Positions 17,539-25,205 of a stretch of 32,356 nt of DNA are shown piece by piece; position 1 is the first letter of the stretch, and every line of letters starts with the position of its first letter. A program made the translations under genes and the position numbers. The notes below the pieces were generated by a model, which worked only from the letters and a program-made list of their open reading frames with translations, was not told the DNA's origin and ran no database searches. The stretch comes from a virus, in the IMG/VR virus record IMGVR_UViG_3300009376_000058, positions 1 to 32,356 of that record. One strand, given 5' to 3'.

Positions 17539-18418
17539 TGGTTTCCTCCTTCTTGTCTAATTCATTTTCGAAAAGAGGTAAGTCCCACATCTCACCGACA
17601 TTGTGTCGTATCCAAAGTAGTCTACCCATTTCTAACATAATATCATTACAGTCATCTCCGTAAGAGTCCTTGTAATAATCCCTAATGATATTCCAAGTAG
17701 TTTGGATATCATCATAGTCGCCTAAGATTTTTTTCGCTTTAACAGGACCAATCTTAGGAACACCCTGTATATTATCAACTGGGTCACCTGCTAACATTTG
17801 GTATTGAAAATGTCTTATACCATCGTATTCAGTGACATAGCTTGATTCTTCTCTCTTGAAATCATACTTTGCACCCGGAACAGTCCATAAATCTTTATCT
17901 ATGGTGCAAATGATTGTGTTGTCCTTGTCATTGGTCTGAGCGATAGCTAATGTATCGTCAGCTTCTTCATCTTCAGATACCAATGCACCAAGTTCTTCTA
18001 TAAGATAATCTCTAACCTTTTGGTAATAGAATGGTTTATATCCTTTCCTATTACCTTTATATGGTTTTGTAACTGCAATATCTTTTCTGAAGTTAGTGTG
18101 TCCTGACAAATGCAGTTCGTACTCGTCAGCTTTTGTCTTCTTAACTAGACTCTTTATAAAGTCTGTTATAAATTCAACACATTCTGACCAAGGCTCAATA
18201 ATTATCTTTCCAGAAACTACACTATATGGAGACTCTTCAGTCTCAGAAGCTTGTAATTTCCAAAGGGTGTTTATATCCTCTAACCCATTTTGTGCATGTC
18301 GCTTACTGTCATACTCTTGTAAAACCTCACCATCCTTATCTATAACATTATAGTAATTGGTTTGGCAATGGTTTGCTGACCAGTAAACAATAATATCAGC
18401 ATCTATTAAAGCTTTCAT
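17531..18418 (-). CDS. T7 gp6-like 5'-3' exonuclease (flap nuclease family), 295 aa
   Basis: Removes RNA primers and degrades DNA from 5' ends. The FEN/5'-3' exonuclease layout is clear: LIDADIIVY at the N-terminus, EDEEADDTLA with clustered acidic metal ligands near residue 150, then TIDKDLW, and MLAGDPVDNIQGVPKIGPVKAKKIL, the acidic pair plus helix-hairpin-helix-like DNA-binding segment. T7 gp6 is 300 aa. The start overlaps the preceding 45-codon gene as ATGA. Confidence 0.93.
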   Translation of the reverse strand: MKALIDADIIVYWSANHCQTNYYNVIDKDGEVLQEYDSKRHAQNGLEDINTLWKLQASETEESPYSVVSGKIIIEPWSECVEFITDFIKSLVKKTKADEYELHLSGHTNFRKDIAVTKPYKGNRKGYKPFYYQKVRDYLIEELGALVSEDEEADDTLAIAQTNDKDNTIICTIDKDLWTVPGAKYDFKREESSYVTEYDGIRHFQYQMLAGDPVDNIQGVPKIGPVKAKKILGDYDDIQTTWNIIRDYYKDSYGDDCNDIMLEMGRLLWIRHNVGEMWDLPLFENELDKKEETNG

Positions 18419-18552
18419 TCTTCCTCCTCTACATATTTTTCTAATTCATCCATGCTTTCAAAATCAATAGAGTAAGTTCTCTCACCTACTTTACCATCCG
18501 ACAGTTGAAATTCTTTTTCCCCTGTTTCAAGTACAGCCTCTATAATTATCAT
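18415..18552 (-). CDS. Small acidic protein, 45 aa
   Basis: Joined by ATGA overlaps to both the DUF3310-type gene upstream and the exonuclease downstream, which strongly supports it being translated. The sequence begins MIIIEAVLETGEKEF and ends in a run of Glu; it looks like a short beta strand pair plus acidic helix. TTTCCTCC on the plus strand gives a GGAGGAAA binding site. No family recognised. Confidence 0.75.
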   Translation of the reverse strand: MIIIEAVLETGEKEFQLSDGKVGERTYSIDFESMDELEKYVEEEE

Positions 18553-18791
18553 GTTTCCTCCTTTGATTGCTTTTGCCTTTCAAATATAACTTTCTCAATA
18601 TAAAATATTGCCTTTTGAAGGTCTTGTATTGGATTGCCCTTTTTGTCAAATCTGATAAGATATTTAAAAGCACTCCCTATTGCAAAAGCCTCTAGACCAT
18701 TGAGGTCTTTAGTAGTATCCTCAATAATGTCTAGGGCTTCTATTTTTCCCGAAGTGTAATGTTTTGGATTATTTACTTCATCGTTCTTCAT
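18549..18791 (-). CDS. DUF3310-type phage protein, 80 aa
   Basis: The family pattern is clear: NNPKHYTSGKIEALDIIE, then FAIGSAFKYLIRFDKKGN, then DLQKAIFYIEKV. DUF3310 proteins are common in phage replication modules, sometimes labelled nucleotide kinase-like; their biochemical role is not settled. The start overlaps the end of the acidic 62-residue gene by 14 bases; the stop overlaps the next start as ATGA. Confidence 0.88.
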   Translation of the reverse strand: MKNDEVNNPKHYTSGKIEALDIIEDTTKDLNGLEAFAIGSAFKYLIRFDKKGNPIQDLQKAIFYIEKVIFERQKQSKEET

Positions 18792-18966
18792 CCTCTTCCT
18801 CCGTCTCTAAATCATCAGGATCAAACGCATCGGCATTTTCATTAAAATACCAAGTATCATCCTCTTCATCTGGGTCAGCCATAAAATGAATTAATTTATC
18901 TATTGCCTCAGGGTCTCCGGGCGATAACCCATACATTTCACATAATTCTGTAAATTCACTTGACAT
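18778..18966 (-). CDS. Small very acidic protein, 62 aa
   Basis: Net strongly negative: Asp/Glu blocks DPDEEDD and LETEEEDEER, with a helical N-terminus (MSSEFTELCEMYG). It follows the RNA polymerase gene after a 35-base gap and has AGGAGAACAGGA before the ATG. Such acidic phage mini-proteins often mimic DNA or bind host enzymes, but nothing here proves that. No family recognised. Confidence 0.75.
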   Translation of the reverse strand: MSSEFTELCEMYGLSPGDPEAIDKLIHFMADPDEEDDTWYFNENADAFDPDDLETEEEDEER

Positions 18967-19001
18967 TCCTGTTCTCCTATCCTCTATAAGATGTCATATA
19001 A

Positions 19002-21230
19002 TTAAGAGATAATATACTTGGATTCCGAAATTTCATCCATTTGTAAATCACCATAGTCAATTTCATCTTCAAGACCAAAAGCTTCTATTGTAGATCCAAG
19101 CTGGTCTTTTTCAAATATCTCTTGAAAAACCTCCTTAAATACATTAAGAAGTAGTTCTAAGTTATCTGCACTTACTGAAAACTGGTCATGAATCATCATA
19201 AAGTTGATTGCACCGAGTTCTGCTAGTCTACAGATAACTAAAGTTAATAGAGATGCATCTTGAGAATGTACAAAATTAGCACTTATGCCCCTCTCATGGT
19301 CAGTCTTTCTAGCCTCATCAAGAAAAACCTGATAACTCAATTTCACAGGTCTACTCCCAAACATACAATTTACTCTTTTAATAGAAGTTTTTGCATAATT
19401 CTGGAAAGCAGTAAATCCTGTGGCTGTCTTCCAAGTAATCATTGGCTTGTTACCACTATTCTCTAGATATACACAGACACCTCTTTTCAAAAGGTCTTTA
19501 GCTTGTGTTTGTCTAGGGAATGCCAACCTAACACCATCAAAAATGGCAGTACCTATGTAGGCAGAATCATCATATGTCATCTCTGACAATATATCATAAC
19601 CGTGGTCACGCCTATCTTCGAAGGTTTGGTCTTGTATACAACCTCTACCAGCATCGTAGTAGTAAGACATTGTTGGTCTTTTGCAAAGTTTCCTCCAAGC
19701 CTTATCACCTAAATCTTCAAAACTCTTATAAGAGAAACCACCATCAAGAACAGATCTCGCTATAACCATGTATGCGTCTCCAATTTCTTTACTTGGATGG
19801 TTTACCACATTTGTCTCTTCAGCACCTGTCCTATCCCTAGTCATAGCGGATAAGATTTGTAGCCCAGAATTGGTTGCATCTAGACCTATAGGTAAATGAC
19901 AAACATAGTCATCCCTACCCATCTCTTCCAACTTCTTCCACTCTAAGATAGCAGATATTAATTGAAACTTGGTCTTCTTATCGCCACTGAATTGTCTTAA
20001 CCACTTAGAATTCAGAGGGTCTTCAGATGCCTCTAGTATCTCTGGCATCCAAACATAAGTCCAGAGGACTCTATCATCCATAGATATCTTGTCCTCACCT
20101 GCACAATTTGCTGTATGTATTGCCAAAGCCCTTTCGACTTCTTCAGTCCAATACACTCCGTGATTAAACATCAATAATCCTTTCGCTAAATCTGAGCCTG
20201 TAGGTTCAAAGTAATTAACAATTGGATAAAATCTACCTCTGCTGTCTAATTGAAAATCGTAATGAAAAGCCTTATCAATCATTAGAGTAGCCATATCCAT
20301 AACCCTGTCAAATTCATATCTCTTGGAAGATGCTCTTACTATATCCAAAGCATCTGATGATTTATCCTTCATCCATCCAGAGGCTTTTCTCTTCTTGTAA
20401 GTATTACTTCTACCGTCTATCTGGGCAACTGTTAGACCTTTCTTTAAGAGTTGGTGACTGACATTAGCCAGATACCACTTCTTTGCTTGTCTCCCTACAA
20501 ATTCTGATGTTCTTTTGAAACTCAGAAGACTCTTGAGGGACTTGCTTACTTCCTCACTATCTACAGCTTTAGGTATATAGGGGTGGTCGTCCTTGTCAAA
20601 CTCCTTGACAATTTCCAACAACTCCTCATTCACTGTAAATGATGTTGACCCATAAGAGTTCAAAGCATCGTATACTTTTGGCATCCTCTTATACAGGTAT
20701 TTTTTACTTAATTCTGGTGGCATCTTCTTGACTATTGGCACACCATTCTTGTATGGATGTGTCCAACCCTTGTACTCCTCTAGGGGTAAGTCGATTGGCG
20801 ACACCTGTTTTATTTCTTGAAAATAACGAAAAAGTAAATTTCGCTCATCTTTAAAATCTAATCTATTCAATTTCATAACACCTTGAGACTCTGTCACCAC
20901 TTGTGTGTAACCAAGAGACCCTAAGGAACCTAAGGCTTCTACTCCTGCTGAGATCATAGTAGCCTCTGCTTTCTGTGAAGTCCCCGATTTTAAATTGAAT
21001 TGAGTATGCACATTCATTCTAGAAGCCAATGCTGATGCTGTCGATGTCAACGCTGTACCTTTCGACAACGCACTAATTGTAAAATCTAGAATATCTTCTG
21101 CTATTGTTCTTACACTGTCTGCACCGAGTAAAACTTTCTTAAATGCAGACTGCCGTCCCTTGCTTATCGTTTGGGACATATGATTTAATTGTGACGAGAT
21201 TTGTAATAATAGTAGTTCCCTCTTATCCAT
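19002..21230 (-). CDS. T7-type single-subunit RNA polymerase, 742 aa
   Basis: Transcribes phage genes from phage promoters. Core motifs in order: QLDSRGRFYP with Asp329 (T7 DFRGR); GLLMFNHG and HTANCAGEDK; motif A GLDATNSGLQ with Asp451 (T7 D537); motif B KRPTMSYYYD with Lys517 and Tyr525 (T7 K631, Y639); NFVHSQDASLL; motif C MIHDQF with His681 and Asp682 (T7 D812). Two oddities: the residue after the motif B Tyr is Asp526, where T7 has Gly640, and the N-terminus is about 140 residues shorter than T7 RNAP (883 aa), so the promoter-binding and specificity elements should differ. It follows the ClpX gene after 13 bases and precedes the replication genes, as T7 gene 1 does. It is clearly different from the second polymerase at 4715-8743. 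Confidence 0.96.
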   Translation of the reverse strand: MDKRELLLLQISSQLNHMSQTISKGRQSAFKKVLLGADSVRTIAEDILDFTISALSKGTALTSTASALASRMNVHTQFNLKSGTSQKAEATMISAGVEALGSLGSLGYTQVVTESQGVMKLNRLDFKDERNLLFRYFQEIKQVSPIDLPLEEYKGWTHPYKNGVPIVKKMPPELSKKYLYKRMPKVYDALNSYGSTSFTVNEELLEIVKEFDKDDHPYIPKAVDSEEVSKSLKSLLSFKRTSEFVGRQAKKWYLANVSHQLLKKGLTVAQIDGRSNTYKKRKASGWMKDKSSDALDIVRASSKRYEFDRVMDMATLMIDKAFHYDFQLDSRGRFYPIVNYFEPTGSDLAKGLLMFNHGVYWTEEVERALAIHTANCAGEDKISMDDRVLWTYVWMPEILEASEDPLNSKWLRQFSGDKKTKFQLISAILEWKKLEEMGRDDYVCHLPIGLDATNSGLQILSAMTRDRTGAEETNVVNHPSKEIGDAYMVIARSVLDGGFSYKSFEDLGDKAWRKLCKRPTMSYYYDAGRGCIQDQTFEDRRDHGYDILSEMTYDDSAYIGTAIFDGVRLAFPRQTQAKDLLKRGVCVYLENSGNKPMITWKTATGFTAFQNYAKTSIKRVNCMFGSRPVKLSYQVFLDEARKTDHERGISANFVHSQDASLLTLVICRLAELGAINFMMIHDQFSVSADNLELLLNVFKEVFQEIFEKDQLGSTIEAFGLEDEIDYGDLQMDEISESKYIIS

Positions 21231-21243
21231 AAAACCTCCGTTT

Positions 21244-22578
21244 TTATAAAGTTAAGTTAATAACATCTTCTTTAGTTATTGTGAAATCAGTTATCAAATC
21301 GTCAGAAGGCGACTCAAACATAATTTCTCTAGAAAGGTGTTCGAATATTCCGTGCAAACCTCTCGCACCTGTATTTTCTAATATAGAACTCCTTGCAATT
21401 TCTTGTAACGCACTTTTTGTAATTTTAAATTCGACCCCATCCTCTGCAAATAAATGCTTGTATTGGCTTACCAAGTTGTTGTTAATTTTCGACATAATAT
21501 CTATTAGGTTTGATTCAGTAAGGGGATTTAACGAGACCCTAGTTGGTAATCTACTCAACAATTCAGGAATTATACCAAATTTTTCAAAATCCTCGTGGGC
21601 GACTTTTCTATATATTTCATCCTTGCTCAATTTGTCTTGGTTGCCACTTAGGAAACCCATACTGTCACCTCTTTCTCTTGAAATTACTATTTCCTCAATT
21701 TCAGTAAAAGCACCTGCAACAATAAAAAGAACATCTGTAGTATCAAATATATAACTTTTCTTCTTAACACCATTCTTATAACCTGCACCTACTCTGAACT
21801 CACCACCTTCGATAAATTTTAGAAGTGCCTGTTGTACACCCTCACCACTCGGATCTCTTCCTTTAACTCCTGTAGACTTATTAGAACAAATCTTGTCTAT
21901 TTCATCAATAATAACGACTCCACACTGTGCCTTATCTAAATTTCCTTTGGCTTTCTGTACAAGTGAGTCCAATATGTCCTCTACATCGCCCCCAACATAC
22001 CCTGCTTGGGTTAAACTGTTTGCATCTGCAACAACGAATGGCAAATTCAATTTCTTTGCTAATAATGAAGTTATGAAGGTTTTACCAACACCTGTCCCTC
22101 CTACAAGAAGTATGTTGTTTTTGTTAATTTCTATACCTTCTCTCTTCAATTTAATTCTTTTAAAATGGTTATACATTGCAACTGATAAAGTTTTCTTTGC
22201 CTCTGTTTGACCTACTGCATTTTCCTCTAGATAATTAAATAGGGTCTTTGGTGTCGTTTCTTCTATCTCTTTACCACTGACACCCTTTGCTTTTATAATT
22301 GAACCATCGGGTTTAACAGCATATCCAACATCATTGTCTTCAAAATAAGAATCTACCACATCTAGTGACTCTATGTAATCTTGTTCTTTCTTTAAATCTT
22401 CATAAAGGATTTTTCCTTTATTGACATAATTGATAAAAAGTTTAGGTGAGGCAGGTGCCACTACTGTCTGCAAACAAACCTCACATACAACTTTTTTATA
22501 ATACTCAATAAGTCTAAATATATCCTTATCTGACTTACCTCCTGTGCAAATTGCACAAATACAGTCTTTATTTTCCAT
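21244..22578 (-). CDS. clpX: Phage-encoded ClpX-type AAA+ unfoldase, 444 aa
   Basis: Unfolds substrates and, in bacteria, feeds them to ClpP. Full domain set: an N-terminal zinc-binding domain with two Cys pairs (CAIC, CEVC); Walker A GGTGVGKT; pore loop 1 in AGYVGGDVED; Walker B VVIIDEIDKI; SGEGVQQALLKFIEGG as in bacterial ClpX; an SMGF tripeptide where the ClpP-docking IGF loop lies; sensor-2 GARGLHGIFEH. E. coli ClpX is 424 aa. The pore RKH motif region reads KKKS instead, hinting at changed substrate choice. I start at MENKDC, six codons inside the longest frame, because AAGGA lies five bases before it. No ClpP is in the window. It is coupled to the HEXXH protein gene by a short overlap. 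Confidence 0.94.
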   Translation of the reverse strand: MENKDCICAICTGGKSDKDIFRLIEYYKKVVCEVCLQTVVAPASPKLFINYVNKGKILYEDLKKEQDYIESLDVVDSYFEDNDVGYAVKPDGSIIKAKGVSGKEIEETTPKTLFNYLEENAVGQTEAKKTLSVAMYNHFKRIKLKREGIEINKNNILLVGGTGVGKTFITSLLAKKLNLPFVVADANSLTQAGYVGGDVEDILDSLVQKAKGNLDKAQCGVVIIDEIDKICSNKSTGVKGRDPSGEGVQQALLKFIEGGEFRVGAGYKNGVKKKSYIFDTTDVLFIVAGAFTEIEEIVISRERGDSMGFLSGNQDKLSKDEIYRKVAHEDFEKFGIIPELLSRLPTRVSLNPLTESNLIDIMSKINNNLVSQYKHLFAEDGVEFKITKSALQEIARSSILENTGARGLHGIFEHLSREIMFESPSDDLITDFTITKEDVINLTL

Positions 22579-23203
22579 TATGTTCCTTTTCATCATCCCA
22601 ACCTAATATTTTCATACCTTCAACTATTGCATTAAAACATTCTGCTTTAGTTAGGTCTTCTGTATTAGATGTCATATAATTCAAAGGGTAATCCAAACCT
22701 GTCTCTATCTTGTAGAAATGTAAAAGTTTTCTCACTTCGTCACTGTCTTTTCCGAACATATCTATATACATCTCTACTGTTTTAGAACTACCCTCCGAAC
22801 TTTCTCTAACTTCTAACGGAACATCTGCTCTTCCATATGCTTCAATTTCCAAATCATCGGAAAAGTAAGTATGCTCGTCAGAGTGGAGACTGGGTGAGAA
22901 ATCATTTCTCAAATCTTGCTCAATGTGAATTCCTTCGTGTCTTAAAACTTTAACCAATTCACTGTTAAACCAGTCATAACTTTTATCATTAAAATCAAAG
23001 ACTTCCGAGTCATTAAAACTAGAGATAAGTGTTATACAAACTTCACCAGAGTTGTCATCATAACTACCAGAGACACTAACTTCCCCTTTCGGGTAGTGAT
23101 CTAAATAGTTATGATTCACCTCAACATCAATATCTTTAAATATAACTTGGATTGTCCTTCTGCAAATCCTTTCTACCATTGCAATTAATTTAGGTATTGT
23201 CAT
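22568..23203 (-). CDS. Putative zinc metallopeptidase with HEXXH motif, 211 aa
   Basis: Residues VLRHEGIHIEQ contain HEGIH, the HEXXH zinc-ligand and catalytic motif of zincins; about 25 residues on, DDLEIEAYGRAD provides an acidic segment that could give the third ligand. The N-terminal third is beta-rich (EVSVSGSYDDNSGEVCITL), as before the active-site helix in many small metallopeptidases. No signal peptide, so it probably acts in the cytoplasm. The stop lies just inside the ClpX start region, suggesting joint expression. Enzyme class is read from the motif; substrate unknown. It could also be a degenerate zincin with a structural role. Confidence 0.7.
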   Translation of the reverse strand: MTIPKLIAMVERICRRTIQVIFKDIDVEVNHNYLDHYPKGEVSVSGSYDDNSGEVCITLISSFNDSEVFDFNDKSYDWFNSELVKVLRHEGIHIEQDLRNDFSPSLHSDEHTYFSDDLEIEAYGRADVPLEVRESSEGSSKTVEMYIDMFGKDSDEVRKLLHFYKIETGLDYPLNYMTSNTEDLTKAECFNAIVEGMKILGWDDEKEHNGK

Positions 23204-23447
23204 TTTTAGACTCCCTTAAACATTTGTTTTTATTGAACTCATACCAACCACTTTTTTCTAAATAATCCACTGCATCATCTAAAGCATTTCTAAAGTGCTT
23301 GGTTCTGTATTCACTTGGACAGTCCTCGTCAGCGTGTACACTTAACCACGCTAAGAGACCACAAACCTTGTCCAATTCTTCTGCTGACTTCTGCTCATTT
23401 TCATAGTAAGCATCTACCATTCTATTCCAAAAAGGTTTTTTATTCAT
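23190..23447 (-). CDS. Small hypothetical protein, 85 aa
   Basis: I choose the ATG at MNKKPFWNR, which follows AGGAGATGTCTA; the upstream ATG lies within the binding site itself. The protein is charged and probably helical, with two Trp-containing turns and three Cys. The end overlaps the metallopeptidase start by 14 bases. No family recognised. Confidence 0.7.
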   Translation of the reverse strand: MNKKPFWNRMVDAYYENEQKSAEELDKVCGLLAWLSVHADEDCPSEYRTKHFRNALDDAVDYLEKSGWYEFNKNKCLRESKNDNT

Positions 23448-23625
23448 TAGACATCTCCTCTTGTTCATTTTCCCTAAGAAACTCTAGAACTTCTCTAGCC
23501 AGTAGTTTTCTACCTTTATGCTCTAAAGTATAATTTCTTGTTTCTCTACCCATCCAATCATAAAGAATGTCTAATACTTCACCATCGGACAGTAGTTCTT
23601 CACCTAACTTATTTTTAATGTTCAT
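23440..23625 (-). CDS. Small hypothetical protein, 61 aa
   Basis: The start MNIKNKLGEE follows GAGGAGTGGTAGG, one base after the stop of the previous gene. The longer in-frame version has a hydrophobic N-terminus, but that is only the antisense-frame shadow of the upstream gene. Helical and charged, with ARDVL-like helices; ends EEMSNE. Confidence 0.7.
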   Translation of the reverse strand: MNIKNKLGEELLSDGEVLDILYDWMGRETRNYTLEHKGRKLLAREVLEFLRENEQEEMSNE

Positions 23626-23626
23626 C

Positions 23627-23869
23627 CTACCACTCCTCAAATTTTGCGATTTGCCTAAGTAAAGCCTTAGCACAATCGGAACGACCAACATGAATATCAT
23701 CAGTCCCATCAGTTAATACCTCATCACCATTTATAACAGGTTCGTTATGTTCAATCTCGCCCTCTAACCAATCAATAATTTGGTTACGGACAGAAACTTG
23801 ATAACTTAACGCACTTCTCAGAGAATCTATCTCTCTGTCCAATTGTTTTATTAAGTGTTTATCATTCAT
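23627..23869 (-). CDS. Small hypothetical protein, 80 aa
   Basis: Start taken at MNDKHLIK, which follows GGGGAT; the six-codon longer form lies in the end of the upstream gene. The N-terminal half looks helical (LDREIDSLRSALSYQV), the middle is acidic, and the C-terminus (CAKALLRQIAKFEEW) is an amphipathic helix. No family recognised. Confidence 0.7.
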   Translation of the reverse strand: MNDKHLIKQLDREIDSLRSALSYQVSVRNQIIDWLEGEIEHNEPVINGDEVLTDGTDDIHVGRSDCAKALLRQIAKFEEW

Positions 23870-24149
23870 ACAATATCCCCAGTTCAATTAATGTTTTAAA
23901 TCTGGTCTCAGATAGATTTTGAATCCCATCGATACCAACTAGACGAGTATCAAACCACCACATACTAACATCCTCTTCATAGTTATCTTCATAGACATCA
24001 TAACCAAGTTCGGTCATGATTTCCACATCCAATTCATATTCAGTTTTATTAGGATTATCGTAGTAATCAGATGTCGTCATACTACGCATATAGTGATAAG
24101 AGAAATACTCCTGTTCACCGCTCTGCTCTTTCAAAGTTATTAATATCAT
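23862..24149 (-). CDS. Small acidic hypothetical protein, 95 aa
   Basis: Starts within the end of the 61-residue gene, with GGAGAAGAG upstream. Rich in Tyr, Asp and Glu (YYDNPNKTEYELD, YEDNYEEDVSMWW); no membrane segment. The short overlap with the next gene supports expression from one message. No family recognised. Confidence 0.7.
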   Translation of the reverse strand: MILITLKEQSGEQEYFSYHYMRSMTTSDYYDNPNKTEYELDVEIMTELGYDVYEDNYEEDVSMWWFDTRLVGIDGIQNLSETRFKTLIELGILYE

Positions 24150-24300
24150 TTATCTCTTCTCCATCAATATCTGTGTCAACGATTTCTACATCATGTTCCT
24201 TGAAAAACTCCTCAAGTGTTACATCAGAATTTTTCAACCAATTTATATGCCAGTGTTCACCATAGCAATAAATAATAAATTTCTTATCATATACTCTCAT
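24115..24300 (-). CDS. Small hypothetical protein, 61 aa
   Basis: Three close in-frame ATGs are possible; the one at MRVYDKKF has AGGA at five-base spacing. Begins with a basic, aromatic beta-like half (KFIIYCYGEHWHINW) and ends acidic (VDTDIDGEEIND). It overlaps genes on both sides by 14-35 bases. No family recognised. Confidence 0.65.
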   Translation of the reverse strand: MRVYDKKFIIYCYGEHWHINWLKNSDVTLEEFFKEHDVEIVDTDIDGEEINDINNFERAER

Positions 24301-24535
24301 CATATTCCTCATCGGTTATCTCCTCAATTCTATCAAAACGAGAATCACTCCAGTCCTCCCGAAGTCTTCTCCATTCCCCGTGACCTTCATCTTTCAACTC
24401 ATCGGCTTCTGCACGGTCTCTAGCAATAACAGTAACTTCTTCTATAACTTCACCGTAATCCAAATAAATATATTTATACTGTGGACTGCGTTTGTACACA
24501 TCTTCCAATTTTTTCAGTTTTTTCTGATCCATCAT
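24287..24535 (-). CDS. Small charged hypothetical protein, 82 aa
   Basis: TAGGAG precedes two adjacent ATGs. The sequence has a basic N-terminus (KKLKKLEDVYKRS), a beta-like middle (YIYLDYGEVIEEVTVIA), an Asp/Glu/Arg-rich helix and an acidic end. No Cys and no membrane segment. No family recognised. Confidence 0.7.
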   Translation of the reverse strand: MMDQKKLKKLEDVYKRSPQYKYIYLDYGEVIEEVTVIARDRAEADELKDEGHGEWRRLREDWSDSRFDRIEEITDEEYDESI

Positions 24536-24546
24536 TTACTCCTATT

Positions 24547-24816
24547 CTACCATGTTCTATGTTTTTCTCTGACGGTTTCCCAACCATCGTATTCATCAAT
24601 GTACCATTCAGCATCATCAGGTATTTCAACTATTATTAAGTTTGCACATCTACCACTGGCTTTCTTACCTAATGCTTCAACCACTTCTACCAATCTAGGG
24701 TTTTCTCTATGGTTTTCAAACTCAAATCCATAGCCATCCCAAGGCAAGTCTAAGTATTTATATGCTTCTTCTGATAAGGCGTAACCGCCATAACAATTGT
24801 TCCTTACTACTTTCAT
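24547..24816 (-). CDS. Conserved-looking phage hypothetical protein, 89 aa
   Basis: The layout NNCYGGYALSEEAYKYL at the start, VEVVEALGKKASG in the middle and VEIPDDAEWYIDEYDG...EKHRTW at the end resembles a short protein I know from many phage genomes, annotated there only as hypothetical. Function unknown. The gap to the previous gene is about 30 bases. Confidence 0.78.
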   Translation of the reverse strand: MKVVRNNCYGGYALSEEAYKYLDLPWDGYGFEFENHRENPRLVEVVEALGKKASGRCANLIIVEIPDDAEWYIDEYDGWETVREKHRTW

Positions 24817-24847
24817 AATTTATTCCTTCATTTCTTGTGCCATCATT

Positions 24848-25162
24848 TCATTTACTCATATAGTCATTAATATTTTGTAAAACTTGCGAATCATCATATA
24901 GGTCTTTTAAAACTTGAATGAGTTCACCGTGGGAAAACCTATCTCTCCCACTGTCACCCACTACGGTCTCATATATTTCTTCCAATTGTTCCTCAAGTGC
25001 CATCTCTTTGTAAGCATCAGCACTATGGTGACCATCCACCTCCTCAACTAGAACATTATCCACCCAATCTCCATATCTATCATAGACATCCATTGAATCG
25101 GGCATATCAACACTGGAGTCCACAGTGGTTCCGTGTATCTTGTAACTTTTATCTTTTGCCAT
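24848..25162 (-). CDS. Acidic hypothetical protein, 104 aa
   Basis: First gene after the structured gene-free stretch: AAGAGGAGATATTA precedes the ATG, directly after the 25177-25205 terminator hairpin, so it needs its own promoter or read-through. Acidic with Ser/Asp-rich N-terminus (TTVDSSVDMPDSMDVYD), a VDGHHSADAY segment and helical C-terminus. No family recognised. Confidence 0.72.
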   Translation of the reverse strand: MAKDKSYKIHGTTVDSSVDMPDSMDVYDRYGDWVDNVLVEEVDGHHSADAYKEMALEEQLEEIYETVVGDSGRDRFSHGELIQVLKDLYDDSQVLQNINDYMSK

Positions 25163-25176
25163 TAATATCTCCTCTT

Positions 25177-25205
25177 AAAAAAAAGTGGGGGGAATCGAAC
25201 CCCCC
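25177..25205 (-). terminator. Intrinsic terminator with T-arm-like hairpin
   Basis: Six G-C pairs (25200-25205 with 25187-25192) around loop TTCGATT, then AC and eight T on the minus strand at 25177-25184. It closes the gene-free stretch just before the 24848-25162 gene. Confidence 0.8.

Noticed and set aside
23626-23709. Hydrophobic N-terminal extension of the 23440-23625 gene (signal peptide or membrane segment)
   Set aside because: It overlaps the coding sequence of the upstream gene in another frame and lacks a ribosome site; the start at 23625 has GAGGAG.
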